From: Paenibacillus sp. R14(2021)
GTDB taxonomy: Bacteria; Bacillota; Bacilli; Paenibacillales; Paenibacillaceae
Length of the DNA stretch: 64,000 nt
Assembly: GCF_019431355.1 (NCBI RefSeq)
Contig: NZ_CP080269.1
Span: forward strand, 5,513,001 to 5,577,000
Direction of reading: 5' to 3'
Shown here: piece by piece, positions 25,668-34,899 of the stretch
How the letters are laid out: each line of letters starts with the position of its first letter
How positions within the stretch are numbered: the first letter of the stretch is position 1
Notes under the pieces: generated by a model
What the model saw: only the letters and a program-made list of their open reading frames with translations
The model's database searches: none
What the model was told of the DNA's origin: nothing
Made by a program: the position numbers and the translations under genes

Positions 25668-27686
25668 ATGGAGGAGCATAATCAAGGCGAATCTGCCGCA
25701 GAAAAGCGGCTTGCGGAGGAACGCATTCGGAGCAAGCTTGCACTGCTGCCGGATCTACCGGGTTGTTATTTGATGAAGGACCACAACGGAACGATCATTT
25801 ACGTCGGCAAAGCGAAGGTGCTGAAGAACCGCGTTCGTTCCTATTTTAACGGCAGTCATAACGGCAAAACATTACGGCTGGTTTCGCTAATCCGCGATTT
25901 CGAATATATCGTCACATCAAGCAACATGGAAGCGCTCATTCTGGAATGCAACCTCATCAAACAGTACCACCCTAGGTACAACGTGCTGCTGAAGGACGAC
26001 AAGACGTTTCCGTATATCAAAATCACGAGCGAAGCGCACCCTAAGCTCGAGGTTACGCGGCGTATCGTGAAGGACAAAGGGAAATATTTTGGTCCCTATC
26101 CGAACGCGTTCGCGGCAACGCAGACGAAGAAGCTCCTGGACCGGCTCTATCCGCTTCGCAAATGCGGGACGCTGCCTGACAAGGTATGTCTGTACTATCA
26201 CCTAGGGCAGTGCGTCGCACCGTGCGAATTTAATATCGAGCCAGGCACGTACGAGGCGATGGTGCAGGAAATAACGCGCTTCCTGAGCGGCGGATATGAC
26301 GAAGTGAAGAAGGCGCTGCAGGCGAAGATGGAAGCGGCCGCCGAGGAGATGGAGTTCGAGCGGGCGAAGGAATTCCGCGACCAGCTCATTGCCATCGATG
26401 CCGTCATGGAGAAGCAGAAGATTACGATGAACGACGCGATGGACCGCGACGTCTTCGGATTCGCCGTGGATAAAGGCTGGATGTGCGTGCAGATCATGTA
26501 CATGCGGCAGGGAAAGCTGATCGAGCGAAGGGCAACGATGTTTCCTTATTATGGGCAAGCGTATGATGATTTCATGACCTTCGTCACCCAATATTATTCT
26601 GAGAATCCGGCGCTGCCGAAAGAGATTTTCCTGCCTTCGCCGCCCCAAGCGGAGACGCTCGCGCAAGATGGAATGGCTTCGGATGGCGTTCAGGCGGAGC
26701 AGCCGGAGCAGCGTCCGGATGCTTCCCGCGCGGCGGAGTCGCAAGGCGCGTACCTGCTTAGCAAGGCGGCCATCGCCGCTGAGCTGGAAGAGGGCGACGG
26801 CGGTGATGCGGAGCCTCCAGCGGGCTCCTTGGAAGAGGATCTTCGCAATTCCTTGCAGAAATGGCTGAAGGTTAAGGTCTTTATTCCGATGCGCGGACGC
26901 AAACGGGATGTCGTTGCCATGGCGGTTAACAACGCGAAGGTAACGCTGGAAGAGAAGTTTAAGCTGATCGAACGAGATGAGGAACGGACGTTTAAGGCAT
27001 CCGAAGGCTTGGCGGAAGCGATTGGGTTGCCGCAGGTCAACCGCATTGAAGCCTTCGATAATTCCAATATTCAGGGTACGGATCCTGTATCGGCAATGGT
27101 CGTCTTCATTGACGGCAAGCCGGATAAGAAGGAATACCGCAAGTATAAGGTCAAGACAGTCAAAGGTCCCGACGATTACGAAACGATGCGGGAAGTGATA
27201 CGGCGCCGTTACGAGCGGGTGCTGAAGGAAGGGCTGCCGATGCCGGATCTCATCATCGTCGACGGCGGCCGCGGGCAAATCTCCGCAGCGCTGGATGTAC
27301 TGGAGAACGAGCTTGGCCTGATGGTGCCGGTAGGCGGACTCGTGAAGGACGCCAAGCATAAGACCGCGCAGCTGATGACGGGCGATCCGCCGGAAGTGGT
27401 GCCGCTGCCGCGCGACAGCCAGGAGTTCTACCTGCTGCAGCGGATCCAGGACGAGGTTCACCGATTCGCGATTTCTTTCCACCGAGAGCAGCGCGGCAAA
27501 TCGATGGTCGCATCGAGGCTGGATGCCATACCTGGCATCGGGGAGAAGCGTCGCAAGCTGCTGCTGAAGCATTTTGGCTCCATTAAGAAAATAAAAGAAG
27601 CCGAAATCGAAGATTTCCGGCCTCTGTCAATCGGCGAGAAGCTCGCCGCGCAAATACTCGAAGCATTGAGGGAGGAGCCGTCCTAG
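25668..27686 (+). CDS. uvrC: Excinuclease ABC subunit C (UvrC)
   Basis: The dual-incision endonuclease of nucleotide excision repair, 672 residues. GIY-YIG domain: [20 protein letters not shown] near residues 29-47. UvrB-binding helix: [11 protein letters not shown] near 226-236. RNase H-like endonuclease: [17 protein letters not shown]-terminal helix-hairpin-helix: [18 protein letters not shown]. It is about 70 residues longer than usual because of an Ala/Glu/Gln/Gly-rich insertion near residues 328-390. GGGAGGAGG precedes the ATG, and an extended -10 (TG-G-TACAAT, 25626-25634) lies upstream. It seems to be transcribed alone. Confidence 0.94.
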   Translation: MEEHNQGESAAEKRLAEERIRSKLALLPDLPGCYLMKDHNGTIIYVGKAKVLKNRVRSYFNGSHNGKTLRLVSLIRDFEYIVTSSNMEALILECNLIKQYHPRYNVLLKDDKTFPYIKITSEAHPKLEVTRRIVKDKGKYFGPYPNAFAATQTKKLLDRLYPLRKCGTLPDKVCLYYHLGQCVAPCEFNIEPGTYEAMVQEITRFLSGGYDEVKKALQAKMEAAAEEMEFERAKEFRDQLIAIDAVMEKQKITMNDAMDRDVFGFAVDKGWMCVQIMYMRQGKLIERRATMFPYYGQAYDDFMTFVTQYYSENPALPKEIFLPSPPQAETLAQDGMASDGVQAEQPEQRPDASRAAESQGAYLLSKAAIAAELEEGDGGDAEPPAGSLEEDLRNSLQKWLKVKVFIPMRGRKRDVVAMAVNNAKVTLEEKFKLIERDEERTFKASEGLAEAIGLPQVNRIEAFDNSNIQGTDPVSAMVVFIDGKPDKKEYRKYKVKTVKGPDDYETMREVIRRRYERVLKEGLPMPDLIIVDGGRGQISAALDVLENELGLMVPVGGLVKDAKHKTAQLMTGDPPEVVPLPRDSQEFYLLQRIQDEVHRFAISFHREQRGKSMVASRLDAIPGIGEKRRKLLLKHFGSIKKIKEAEIEDFRPLSIGEKLAAQILEALREEPS

Positions 27687-27716
27687 ACGGTTCATCCCTT
27701 TTTTTATTTCATTTCA

Positions 27717-29363
27717 TTAGGTATAGGAGTTTGGGGAATGCTGCGGTCCGCTTCCGGAATGGGGTGCAGTACGCTTTCTCCTATCCCAAGCGCGGATGAG
27801 CCAAGCGATCGGTATCGGAAGCACGATATAGAAGATGCCCATCAGTACATTGCTGGCAGTTCCCATGAGCATGAGGGAAATGGCCATCATCGTGCTATCG
27901 AAGATCGCGTGTGCGAACAAGACGGTAATGAAGCCGTAGCGCAAGAACATAAAGCTGAAAATCAAACCGATAACCGTCAGCTCCAGCAGCCTCGTCGTCG
28001 AAGGGAAGATGGGGTACGTGACATGGCCGAGCGCCCAGATGACGGTAGGTATGAGGGAAGCGACGAACGGATTTTTGAACCAGCGCTTCATCAGCCCGAT
28101 GCCGAACAGACGGAAGACGGCTTCCTCCGAAATCGCGGCGCACCATGCGAGCAGCGGGAACAGCCACGGAGCTGCAAGATTATAAGTCGATTGGGTCACG
28201 TCGGTCGTGGACCACGAACCGTTGACGCGCATGAGGATAATGAAAATAATCGTCTGCAGCCCCAGCAGCATAAAAGCCGTCAAATAGCCGAGCCACATGC
28301 TCTTCCATACGTGGTCGCCATATCCAGCCTGACCGAAACGCGGCCACAAATTACGGCCCATTCCTCGCCATAAACCGTCTCCGCCGACCAACGAGAAGTA
28401 CACAGCGAGCGCCATGACAATCGTAATCAGGCAGCTGACGATAACGGCAGCAATGGCGAGGACATCTGCGTTCGCTGTTTCCCCGTAGCCGGCTGCCAAG
28501 CCGTCCGTCATATTCCAATCATTGATGAGATACATCGCCAGGAAGATGAAGGAAACGACAATGCCGCGAACGAAGGAAGTGTGCTTCCGGTATAACGATG
28601 CATAAATGATAGCGAGAATAAACAACACGAAGGAAAGGAATAAGCTTCCGATCGTGGATAAATAGTTGGCGATCCGCTTCTGCTTGGCGACATAATCGCT
28701 GTAGTCGGCAGGGACGACAAACCGGGGCTTGTAGGCAGCGATCCGGAAGCTGCCGCTGCCCAGCTTCTCGCTGCGGATGCCGAGAACAAGCTTGGCTTTT
28801 CCGACGTCGGTCGGCGATTTCTCATACCAGATCTCGCCGGTGTCTTCATTGATGCGGCTGGTTTTCAAGTCCGACTTGCTGAATCCTTGAGATACCGCGA
28901 ATGCCATCGCAGAATCCTTCAGCTCGTTGCCGGTTGCCGGCATGAGATGCTGCTCTTCCAAACGGTTCCATGCGACGACGGTCCCTTTTTGCATATGAAT
29001 ATAGACGAATACGACGCTTTCATCCGGCAGTTTAGCAGTAACCTGAAACGTGTCAGTTGGCAGGGTTGGATCATATTTCTTCTCGTAGCTCCGGGCCAGC
29101 TTGTTTTTCTCCAAGTAGCCATACAGCATGCTGTCCGACTGATGGACGGCGTGTACGCTGACCGGATTGCTCGAATACTGCTTTTGAACGAACGCGGCTG
29201 CAGTTTGCTCCGCCGTGCTCTTAGCAATGATATTCTCGCTGCCGCTGTCGAAGAACGAGTCCGCCGTTGTGGGAACGATCTGAATGAGCAGGTAGACGAT
29301 GATTCCGATTCCGGCTAACCAGCCGCATAACTTCCAATTGGGCTTGAGCTGCATTGCATCCAT
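27717..29363 (-). CDS. CPBP-family intramembrane metalloprotease
   Basis: A 548-residue membrane protein. After one N-terminal membrane segment (about 13-31) comes an extracytoplasmic region of about 200 residues, then at least seven membrane segments. The CPBP/Abi signature is EEAVFR near residues 405-410, followed by ALGHVTYP and HAIFDST, which carry the metal-binding residues. CPBP proteases relate to CAAX prenyl endopeptidases; bacterial members act in processing or bacteriocin self-protection, and the substrate here is unknown. The soluble N-terminal half is unusual and may recognise ligands or substrates. GAGGTG precedes the ATG. Confidence 0.82.
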   Translation of the reverse strand: MDAMQLKPNWKLCGWLAGIGIIVYLLIQIVPTTADSFFDSGSENIIAKSTAEQTAAAFVQKQYSSNPVSVHAVHQSDSMLYGYLEKNKLARSYEKKYDPTLPTDTFQVTAKLPDESVVFVYIHMQKGTVVAWNRLEEQHLMPATGNELKDSAMAFAVSQGFSKSDLKTSRINEDTGEIWYEKSPTDVGKAKLVLGIRSEKLGSGSFRIAAYKPRFVVPADYSDYVAKQKRIANYLSTIGSLFLSFVLFILAIIYASLYRKHTSFVRGIVVSFIFLAMYLINDWNMTDGLAAGYGETANADVLAIAAVIVSCLITIVMALAVYFSLVGGDGLWRGMGRNLWPRFGQAGYGDHVWKSMWLGYLTAFMLLGLQTIIFIILMRVNGSWSTTDVTQSTYNLAAPWLFPLLAWCAAISEEAVFRLFGIGLMKRWFKNPFVASLIPTVIWALGHVTYPIFPSTTRLLELTVIGLIFSFMFLRYGFITVLFAHAIFDSTMMAISLMLMGTASNVLMGIFYIVLPIPIAWLIRAWDRRKRTAPHSGSGPQHSPNSYT

Positions 29364-29633
29364 TCGGCACCTCGTGTCTCATAATAAACTGCTTGTCGTT
29401 GTTACGATTACCATATCATAAGCCATGCGACATGATCTACGCCCCGGAGATGAAGAGGGCGGTCTTGCGAAGAACGCTTGTCATATTCATATTCGCATTT
29501 TTCTTACATTAAACCATTAGGTTCTCATTACAGAGGCATGATAATTCCTCAGCGCCGGATGAACTGCGATCCAGCCCGCCCATTTATATTGAAGAAGCGT
29601 GCATGCATGGTATTGGAAACGGAAAATGGCAAA
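29364..29633. other. Intergenic stretch without a supported gene
   Basis: The region holds the upstream side of the CPBP gene and the downstream side of the LysR gene. A TATGAT-like element near the CPBP start could be its -10, but there is no convincing -35. No RNA motif or reading frame with good signals was seen. Confidence 0.4.
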
Positions 29634-29671
29634 CAATAAGGACAGGGACTCTGCGCCTTTGTCCGTTATTG
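29634..29671 (-). terminator. Probable terminator of the LysR gene
   Basis: On the minus strand CAATAACGGACA pairs with TGTCCTTATTG (one bulge), followed by TTTG. Confidence 0.6.
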
Positions 29672-29707
29672 CTATGGGCAGTCTTGCAGCTGATTAGGTA
29701 AACAGGA

Positions 29708-30601
29708 TCATCCCTTTTTGTAATGAGAGGCGATTTCGCCGATCCATAGTTTAACTGACGGGTTTAAGTTTTCCGTATGCTCGTAAATGAGGGAGGTGGT
29801 GCGTTTGGACTCCTCCAGCTCGCGGATCGGCACGACCAGCAGGTCATTGTCAACCAGCATCTGCGGCCGCAAATACGATTTGGGCAGCAATGTAGCCGCT
29901 CGGCAGGTGTGCAGCAGGCGAAGGATCGCCTCAAAGGAGTCGATTTCCATGCGCACGTCGGGCAGCAGGCGGTATTTCTCGAACAACTCGTCCGTCATGA
30001 TTCGGTACCAGGTGCCCTTGGAGAACAGGATCATCGGCATGCCATTTAAATCGGTAATATCGCTAAGCCCCTTGTCCATGACAAAATGGTTTCGCGGAAG
30101 AACGAGAACCAGATGATCGTCGAACAGCGGGATGCACTGCAGCTGAGAATCTTCGATGCGGGAAGCGACAATTCCGAGATCGGCTTTACGGTCGCGGACG
30201 AGCGTGACGATTTCATGCGTCTTGCCCGTGATCGCCTTGATGTCCAGCTCTGGGCTGCGCTCCGTCAAGGTCTGAATCAAATCCGGCAGCGACGTTTGAA
30301 GCGTCGTCAAGCTTGCGCCGATCGTAAGCGTGGAGCGGCCCGCGCTGTTGTACGCCGCCACCATTTTCAAGAACCGCAGATGCTGCTGCTGGGCTTCGAT
30401 CGCATAATCGTAGGTCAACTGACCGATTCGCGTCAGCTCCAGCCTTTTGCCGATACGGCGGAACAACAATGCGCCGAGCTCTTGCTCCAGCTTAGCGATT
30501 TTGCGCGATAAGGCAGGCTGGGATAGATTCAGTGCCGCAGAGGCTTTATTCATGCTGGATTGTTCCACGACGACCGTAAATACATGCAGTTCTTCGAGCA
30601 T
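29708..30601 (-). CDS. LysR-family regulator divergent from sdhCAB
   Basis: A 297-residue LysR-type regulator. The N-terminal winged HTH (about 1-60) contains MNKASAALNLSQPALSRKIAKLEQELG, and the rest is the two-lobed effector domain. GGAAGGAG lies six bases before the ATG. It is transcribed away from sdhCAB, with a shared 238-base region that holds five GCTTAT/ATAAGC elements, including a CTTAT-N11-ATAAG palindrome of LysR type. Control of succinate dehydrogenase and of itself is therefore likely. CcpC, which controls TCA-cycle genes in Bacillus, is an analogy only, since identity with it is not evident. The effector is unknown. Confidence 0.88.
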   Translation of the reverse strand: MLEELHVFTVVVEQSSMNKASAALNLSQPALSRKIAKLEQELGALLFRRIGKRLELTRIGQLTYDYAIEAQQQHLRFLKMVAAYNSAGRSTLTIGASLTTLQTSLPDLIQTLTERSPELDIKAITGKTHEIVTLVRDRKADLGIVASRIEDSQLQCIPLFDDHLVLVLPRNHFVMDKGLSDITDLNGMPMILFSKGTWYRIMTDELFEKYRLLPDVRMEIDSFEAILRLLHTCRAATLLPKSYLRPQMLVDNDLLVVPIRELEESKRTTSLIYEHTENLNPSVKLWIGEIASHYKKG

Positions 30602-30625
30602 TGGACAGCTCCTTCCGTGAATAAC

Positions 30626-30694
30626 GCTTATTTATCTATGCTTATGCAAAAAAGGTATAAGTTTTAATGAATAATAAGCAATTCCATTATAAGC
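30626..30694. promoter_or_regulatory. Array of LysR-type half-sites between lysR and sdhC
   Basis: GCTTAT at 30626 and 30640, ATAAG(T) at 30657, and ATAAGC at 30674 and 30689. The middle pair forms CTTAT-N11-ATAAG. Elements repeat every 14-17 bases and change orientation at the centre, so the whole array is symmetric. Confidence 0.65.
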
Positions 30695-30745
30695 ATAAAA
30701 GGAGTATCATGTGAAATGCGACCAATGTGTGAATTCTATTATTTA

Positions 30746-30774
30746 TTGACGCTCCAAAGGGCTCAGAGTAAAAT
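30746..30774 (+). promoter_or_regulatory. SigA-type promoter of sdhCAB
   Basis: TTGACG, a 17-base spacer and TAAAAT, about 65 bases before the sdhC start and 50 bases after the half-site array. Confidence 0.7.
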
Positions 30775-30839
30775 GGAGAATGGTTTTGGCGAATTTTGAC
30801 GATTGCAACCCCACAGTTTAGAAAGGAGCACGTTACGTT

Positions 30840-31511
30840 ATGAAAGGAAACTCGTACTTATCGCGCAAGATCCACTCCTTACTCGGAGTAATCCCCCTCG
30901 GCTTGTTCATTATCGAGCACATGGCGACGAATTTTTCCGCTGTTGAGGGAGGCCCGCAGGGGTTCAAGGATACGGTTCTGGTTTTGAATGCTCTGCCGCT
31001 GGTCCCGATTTTGGAATTGTTCGGCATCTGGCTTCCGCTTCTATTTCACGGCGTATATGGTCTCTATGTCGCGTATCAATCCAATATTAACACGGGACGC
31101 TTCAAATACGGCCGCAACTGGGCATTTACGATGCAGCGGATTACCGGCGTAATCACGTTTATCTTCGTCTTCTGGCATTTGTATCAAACGCGCTATCAAG
31201 TCATGATCGGCGCAGTTACTCATGCGGAGCTCGGCAACCAAATGCACAACATTACCAACAACAGCTTTTACCTGACGATGTACATCATCGGTGTTATCGC
31301 GGCAACGTTCCACTTCAGCAACGGCATGTGGGCTTTCCTTGTCAGCTGGGGAATTACGGTCGGACAGCGCGCGCAGCGCATTTCGTCCATGATTTGGATG
31401 GGCGTATTCGTTGTCGTCGCGGTTATGTTCGTGATGACGCTCTTCGCTTTCCATGGCGATGAATTTAAGGAAGCGGCATCTACGCTGCTGCAAATGACGA
31501 ATCTCGTTTAA
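30840..31511 (+). CDS. sdhC: Succinate dehydrogenase cytochrome b558 subunit
   Basis: A 223-residue membrane anchor with five hydrophobic segments, the Bacillus-type SdhC that carries two b-type hemes and the menaquinone site. Conserved histidines occur in RKIHSLLG, IIEHMATN, LFHGVYG, FWHLYQT and FHFSNG. It starts MKGNSYLSRKIHSLLG after GAAAGGAG. It is first of sdhC-sdhA-sdhB and docks the catalytic subunits to the inner face of the membrane. It would pass electrons to menaquinone made by the Mqn pathway also found here. Confidence 0.93.
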   Translation: MKGNSYLSRKIHSLLGVIPLGLFIIEHMATNFSAVEGGPQGFKDTVLVLNALPLVPILELFGIWLPLLFHGVYGLYVAYQSNINTGRFKYGRNWAFTMQRITGVITFIFVFWHLYQTRYQVMIGAVTHAELGNQMHNITNNSFYLTMYIIGVIAATFHFSNGMWAFLVSWGITVGQRAQRISSMIWMGVFVVVAVMFVMTLFAFHGDEFKEAASTLLQMTNLV

Positions 31512-31535
31512 GTTTGAGACAAGGAGCGAAATGCA

Positions 31536-33281
31536 ATGGCTAAAAATAAAATAATTGTCATTGGCGGCGGTCTCGCCGGCTTGATGGCTACAATAAAGGC
31601 TGCGGAAGCAGGCGTTCATGTCGACCTCTTCTCGCTTGTACCGGTTAAACGCTCGCACTCCGTATGTGCGCAGGGCGGCATTAACGGCGCTGTAAATACG
31701 AAGGGCGAAGGCGATTCGACGTGGGAGCATTTTGATGACACCGTCTACGGCGGCGACTTCCTGGCGAACCAACCGCCTGTCAAAGCGATGTGCGACGCGG
31801 CGCCGGGCATCATCCACTTGATGGACCGGATGGGCGTTATGTTTAACCGCACGCCGGAAGGCTTGCTTGACTTCCGCCGTTTCGGCGGCACGCAGTACCA
31901 CCGTACGGCTTTCGCCGGCGCAACGACGGGCCAACAGCTGCTGTACGCGCTGGATGAGCAGGTCCGCCGCTGGGAGACTGCAGGTCTCGTTACGAAGCGC
32001 GAGCACTGGGAGTTCTTGGGCTCCATTCTAGATGACGACGGCGTTTGCCGCGGCGTATCTGCGCAAGATCTTCGTTCTATGGAAGTACATACCTTCCCGG
32101 CGGATGCAGTCATTCTGGCATCGGGCGGCCCAGGTATTATTTTCGGCAAAACAACGAACTCCGTCATCAACACAGGTACGGCGGCAAGTGCGGTTTATCA
32201 GCAGGGCGTTCATTACGCGAATGGCGAATTTATTCAAATTCATCCAACGGCGATTCCCGGCGACGACAAATTGCGTCTTATGTCCGAGTCCGCGCGCGGC
32301 GAGGGCGGACGGATCTGGACGTATAAAGACGGCAAACCATGGTACTTCTTGGAAGAAAAGTATCCAGCATACGGTAACCTCGTACCGCGGGATATCGCAA
32401 CACGCGAAATTTTCGACGTGTGCGTCGAACAGAAGCTGGGCGTTAACGGCGAGAACATGGTGTACTTGGATCTTTCTCATAAAGACCCGAAAGAGCTGGA
32501 CGTGAAGCTCGGCGGCATTATTGAAATCTACGAGAAATTCATGGGCGACGATCCACGGAAAATCCCGATGAAAATCTTCCCTGCGGTTCACTATTCCATG
32601 GGCGGCATGTGGGTCGACTTTAACCAAATGACGAACATCCCAGGGTTGTTTGCCTGCGGAGAATGCGAATACCAATACCACGGCGCGAACCGTCTTGGCG
32701 CCAACTCGCTGCTGTCCGCGATCTACGGCGGTATGATTACGGGTCCGAAAGCCGTTGAGTACATCAAAGGCTTGAAGAAATCCGCTGAAGATATTTCTTC
32801 TACGGTGTTTGACCGTGCGAAGAAACAACAAACCGATAAATACGAAAGTATTTTGAATATGAACGGGACCGAGAACGCGTATGTGCTGCACAAAGAACTC
32901 GGCGAGTGGATGACCAACAATATGACGGTTGTTCGTTTCAACAAGAAGCTCGAAGAAACGATCGTCAAGATTAAAGAGCTCAAGCAGCGCTACAACAATA
33001 TCAACATCAACGATACGGCACGTTGGAACAATGCGGGCGTAGCCTTTACACGTCAGCTGTGGAACATGATGGAGCTGTCCGAAGCGATGACGCTGGGCGC
33101 ACTGCTCCGTAACGAAAGCCGCGGCGCTCACTATAAGCCGGATTTCCCGGAACGTAACGATGAGGAATTCCTCAAAACAACGAAAGCGACTTGGACGGCG
33201 GAAGGTCCTCAGATCTCGTACGAAGAAGTCGATGTCTCACTTATTAAGCCGCGTAAACGCGACTACTCCAAGGAGAAATAG
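31536..33281 (+). CDS. sdhA: Succinate dehydrogenase flavoprotein subunit
   Basis: A 581-residue subunit with covalently bound FAD. It has the N-terminal dinucleotide fold VIGGGLAGLMA, the FAD-linking His in RSHSVCAQGGINGA, the substrate-site block IHPTAIPGDDKLRLMSESARGEGG, and the C-terminal helical domain ending near PRKRDYSKE. It oxidises succinate to fumarate. Its ribosome-binding site AAGGAGCG lies 24 bases after the sdhC stop. Confidence 0.95.
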   Translation: MAKNKIIVIGGGLAGLMATIKAAEAGVHVDLFSLVPVKRSHSVCAQGGINGAVNTKGEGDSTWEHFDDTVYGGDFLANQPPVKAMCDAAPGIIHLMDRMGVMFNRTPEGLLDFRRFGGTQYHRTAFAGATTGQQLLYALDEQVRRWETAGLVTKREHWEFLGSILDDDGVCRGVSAQDLRSMEVHTFPADAVILASGGPGIIFGKTTNSVINTGTAASAVYQQGVHYANGEFIQIHPTAIPGDDKLRLMSESARGEGGRIWTYKDGKPWYFLEEKYPAYGNLVPRDIATREIFDVCVEQKLGVNGENMVYLDLSHKDPKELDVKLGGIIEIYEKFMGDDPRKIPMKIFPAVHYSMGGMWVDFNQMTNIPGLFACGECEYQYHGANRLGANSLLSAIYGGMITGPKAVEYIKGLKKSAEDISSTVFDRAKKQQTDKYESILNMNGTENAYVLHKELGEWMTNNMTVVRFNKKLEETIVKIKELKQRYNNININDTARWNNAGVAFTRQLWNMMELSEAMTLGALLRNESRGAHYKPDFPERNDEEFLKTTKATWTAEGPQISYEEVDVSLIKPRKRDYSKEK

Positions 33282-33295
33282 AAAGGAGAATAACG

Positions 33296-34060
33296 ATGGC
33301 GGAAACGGCAGTAGCAAGCAAAACAGTCAAGCTGGTCATTACGCGTCAAGACGCTCCGAACTCTGCGTCGTATACGGAAGAGTTCGAAATTCCGTACCGC
33401 GCGAATATGAACGTAATCAGTGCGCTGATGGAAATTCAGCGTAATCCGAAGAAACGCGACGGACAAAGCACGGCTCCGGTATGCTGGGAGTCCAATTGTC
33501 TCGAGGAGGTTTGCGGCGCTTGTTCGATGGTGATCAACGGCAAACCGCGTCAAGCCTGCAGCGCGCTGGTCGACAAGCTGGAACAGCCGATCAGATTGCA
33601 ACCGATGAGCACATTCCCGGTTGTCCGCGATTTGGTCATCAACCGCGAGCGCATGTTCAATGCATTGAAACGCGTTAAAGCGTGGATTCCAATCGATGGT
33701 ACTTACGATCTTGGGCCGGGACCGCGCATGGCGGAAACGAAGCGCCAATGGGCGTACGAGCTTTCCAAATGTATGACCTGCGGCGTCTGCATGGAAGCTT
33801 GTCCAAACGTGAACGAGCGGAACAGCTTTATCGGTCCTCAGGCGATCTCGCAAGTGCGTTTGTTCAATGCGCATCCAACGGGCGAAATGAACAAAGATGA
33901 GCGTCTGGAAACGCTGATGGAAGATGGCGGCATCGAAGGCTGCGGTAACTCGCAGAACTGCGTGCGCTCGTGTCCGAAAGGTATTCCGCTTACGACGTCC
34001 ATCGCAGCGATGAACAAAGACACGACGAAGCACTTGTTCAAGAAATGGCTGGGCATGTAG
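33296..34060 (+). CDS. sdhB: Succinate dehydrogenase iron-sulfur subunit
   Basis: A 254-residue electron-transfer subunit. 2Fe-2S ligands: CWESNCLEEVCGACSM with a later Cys near residue 82. 4Fe-4S: CMTCGVCMEACP near residues 158-169. 3Fe-4S: CGNSQNCVRSCPKGIP near 215-230. It links SdhA to the SdhC hemes. It starts 14 bases after sdhA, with AAAGGAG upstream, and closes the operon. Confidence 0.95.
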   Translation: MAETAVASKTVKLVITRQDAPNSASYTEEFEIPYRANMNVISALMEIQRNPKKRDGQSTAPVCWESNCLEEVCGACSMVINGKPRQACSALVDKLEQPIRLQPMSTFPVVRDLVINRERMFNALKRVKAWIPIDGTYDLGPGPRMAETKRQWAYELSKCMTCGVCMEACPNVNERNSFIGPQAISQVRLFNAHPTGEMNKDERLETLMEDGGIEGCGNSQNCVRSCPKGIPLTTSIAAMNKDTTKHLFKKWLGM

Positions 34061-34102
34061 CTCCGGTTTGAAGCATAGCGCTCCCTAAGCGGGGCACTTC
34101 GT

Positions 34103-34168
34103 ACAGCTCATACGATTAGCGCTCCCATGGTACTTCTTACCAAAGTCGCTCTAATTCGTATGAGCTGT
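34103..34168 (+). terminator. Imperfect long hairpin after sdhB
   Basis: ACAGCTCATACG and CGTATGAGCTGT form the outer arms, with further imperfect pairing inwards (ATTAG/CTAAT) and a short T-rich tail. It may be the primary sdh terminator, with a stronger one following at 34230-34282. Confidence 0.5.
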
Positions 34169-34229
34169 GCTGCTTTTATACGCGCCTTCATGCCGCGGCA
34201 TTCTCTAACCTTCGCGGGAAATAGACGAA

Positions 34230-34282
34230 AAACCTAAAAAAGCTGTTCCCGGTAAACGTGCGGGAGCAGCTTTTTTAGGTTT
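34230..34282. terminator. Bidirectional terminator between sdhB and the HxlR gene
   Basis: Arms of about 21 bp (AACCTAAAAAAGCTG..CCCG and its complement, one G:U) contain A6/T6 tracts suitable for both strands. Confidence 0.88.
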
Positions 34283-34321
34283 GCATCATTTGCAAGGGAT
34301 CAACCGAATCAGTCCGGCGGC

Positions 34322-34630
34322 TTAGCACCAATGTTCGCCCCAATCTTGGATAGATCGGATAACGGGCTCTAATCCATACCCTTTTTCCGTTAATTCATAT
34401 TCAATCCGGACGGGCATTTCCGGGTAAACATTCCGTTTAATGATATTGCAGTGCTCTAGCTCTTTCATCCGGTCAGTCAGCATTTTGTCGCTCATTTCCG
34501 GAATTTGTTCTTTCATTTCCTTAAATCGCTTAGGTCCACCCAAGAGAACGCGTATGATTAAACCGGTCCATTTTTTTCCAAGCATCTCAGTTGCGGATTC
34601 ATACTTTGGGCACATTTTGGAATAATCCAC
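34322..34630 (-). CDS. HxlR-family transcriptional regulator
   Basis: A 102-residue winged-helix regulator of the HxlR family. Signature parts are CPKYESATEMLGKKWTGLI near the N-terminus, FKEMKEQIPEMSDKMLTDRMKELE (recognition helix), and the wing RIEYELTEKGYGLEPVI. Cys7 is at the position used for thiol sensing in several HxlR proteins, and there is a Cys at the extreme C-terminus. The start is GTG after AGAGGGGTG. No obvious target gene is divergent; the DUF695/RraB-like gene starts about 270 bases away on the other strand. Confidence 0.88.
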   Translation of the reverse strand: MDYSKMCPKYESATEMLGKKWTGLIIRVLLGGPKRFKEMKEQIPEMSDKMLTDRMKELEHCNIIKRNVYPEMPVRIEYELTEKGYGLEPVIRSIQDWGEHWC

Positions 34631-34899
34631 GTTATCACCCCTCTTTTGCTACACTTATTGTACCACAGTAGGATTTACAAAGGGAATGGATATTCATCGT
34701 CCGGAACAAAATACTTTTCAAAATGTATTAACTTTATTAAAGTAAGTCATAAGTGATAGTGAATTATTGGTAATTAACTCATGCAGATGGACCTAATAAC
34801 CGAAATATGTTCTAGTATACTGTCGAATAATCCCGTTATAATGGTTGGAGGCACAGGACAAACCGGAGGAGCCACTTACAAATTGTATTGAGGTGCTGT

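Noticed and set aside
26202-27572. Very long minus-strand frame (456 codons) opposite uvrC
   Set aside because: It is rich in Arg, His and Leu, as expected for the complement of a GC-rich gene, and matches no family; uvrC is certain.
34154-34168. A 15-base match (ACAGCTCATACGAAT) between the hairpin after sdhB (minus strand) and the sequence after htrA at 62308-62322
   Set aside because: In 64 kb a few shared 15-mers are expected by chance, and the match does not extend.
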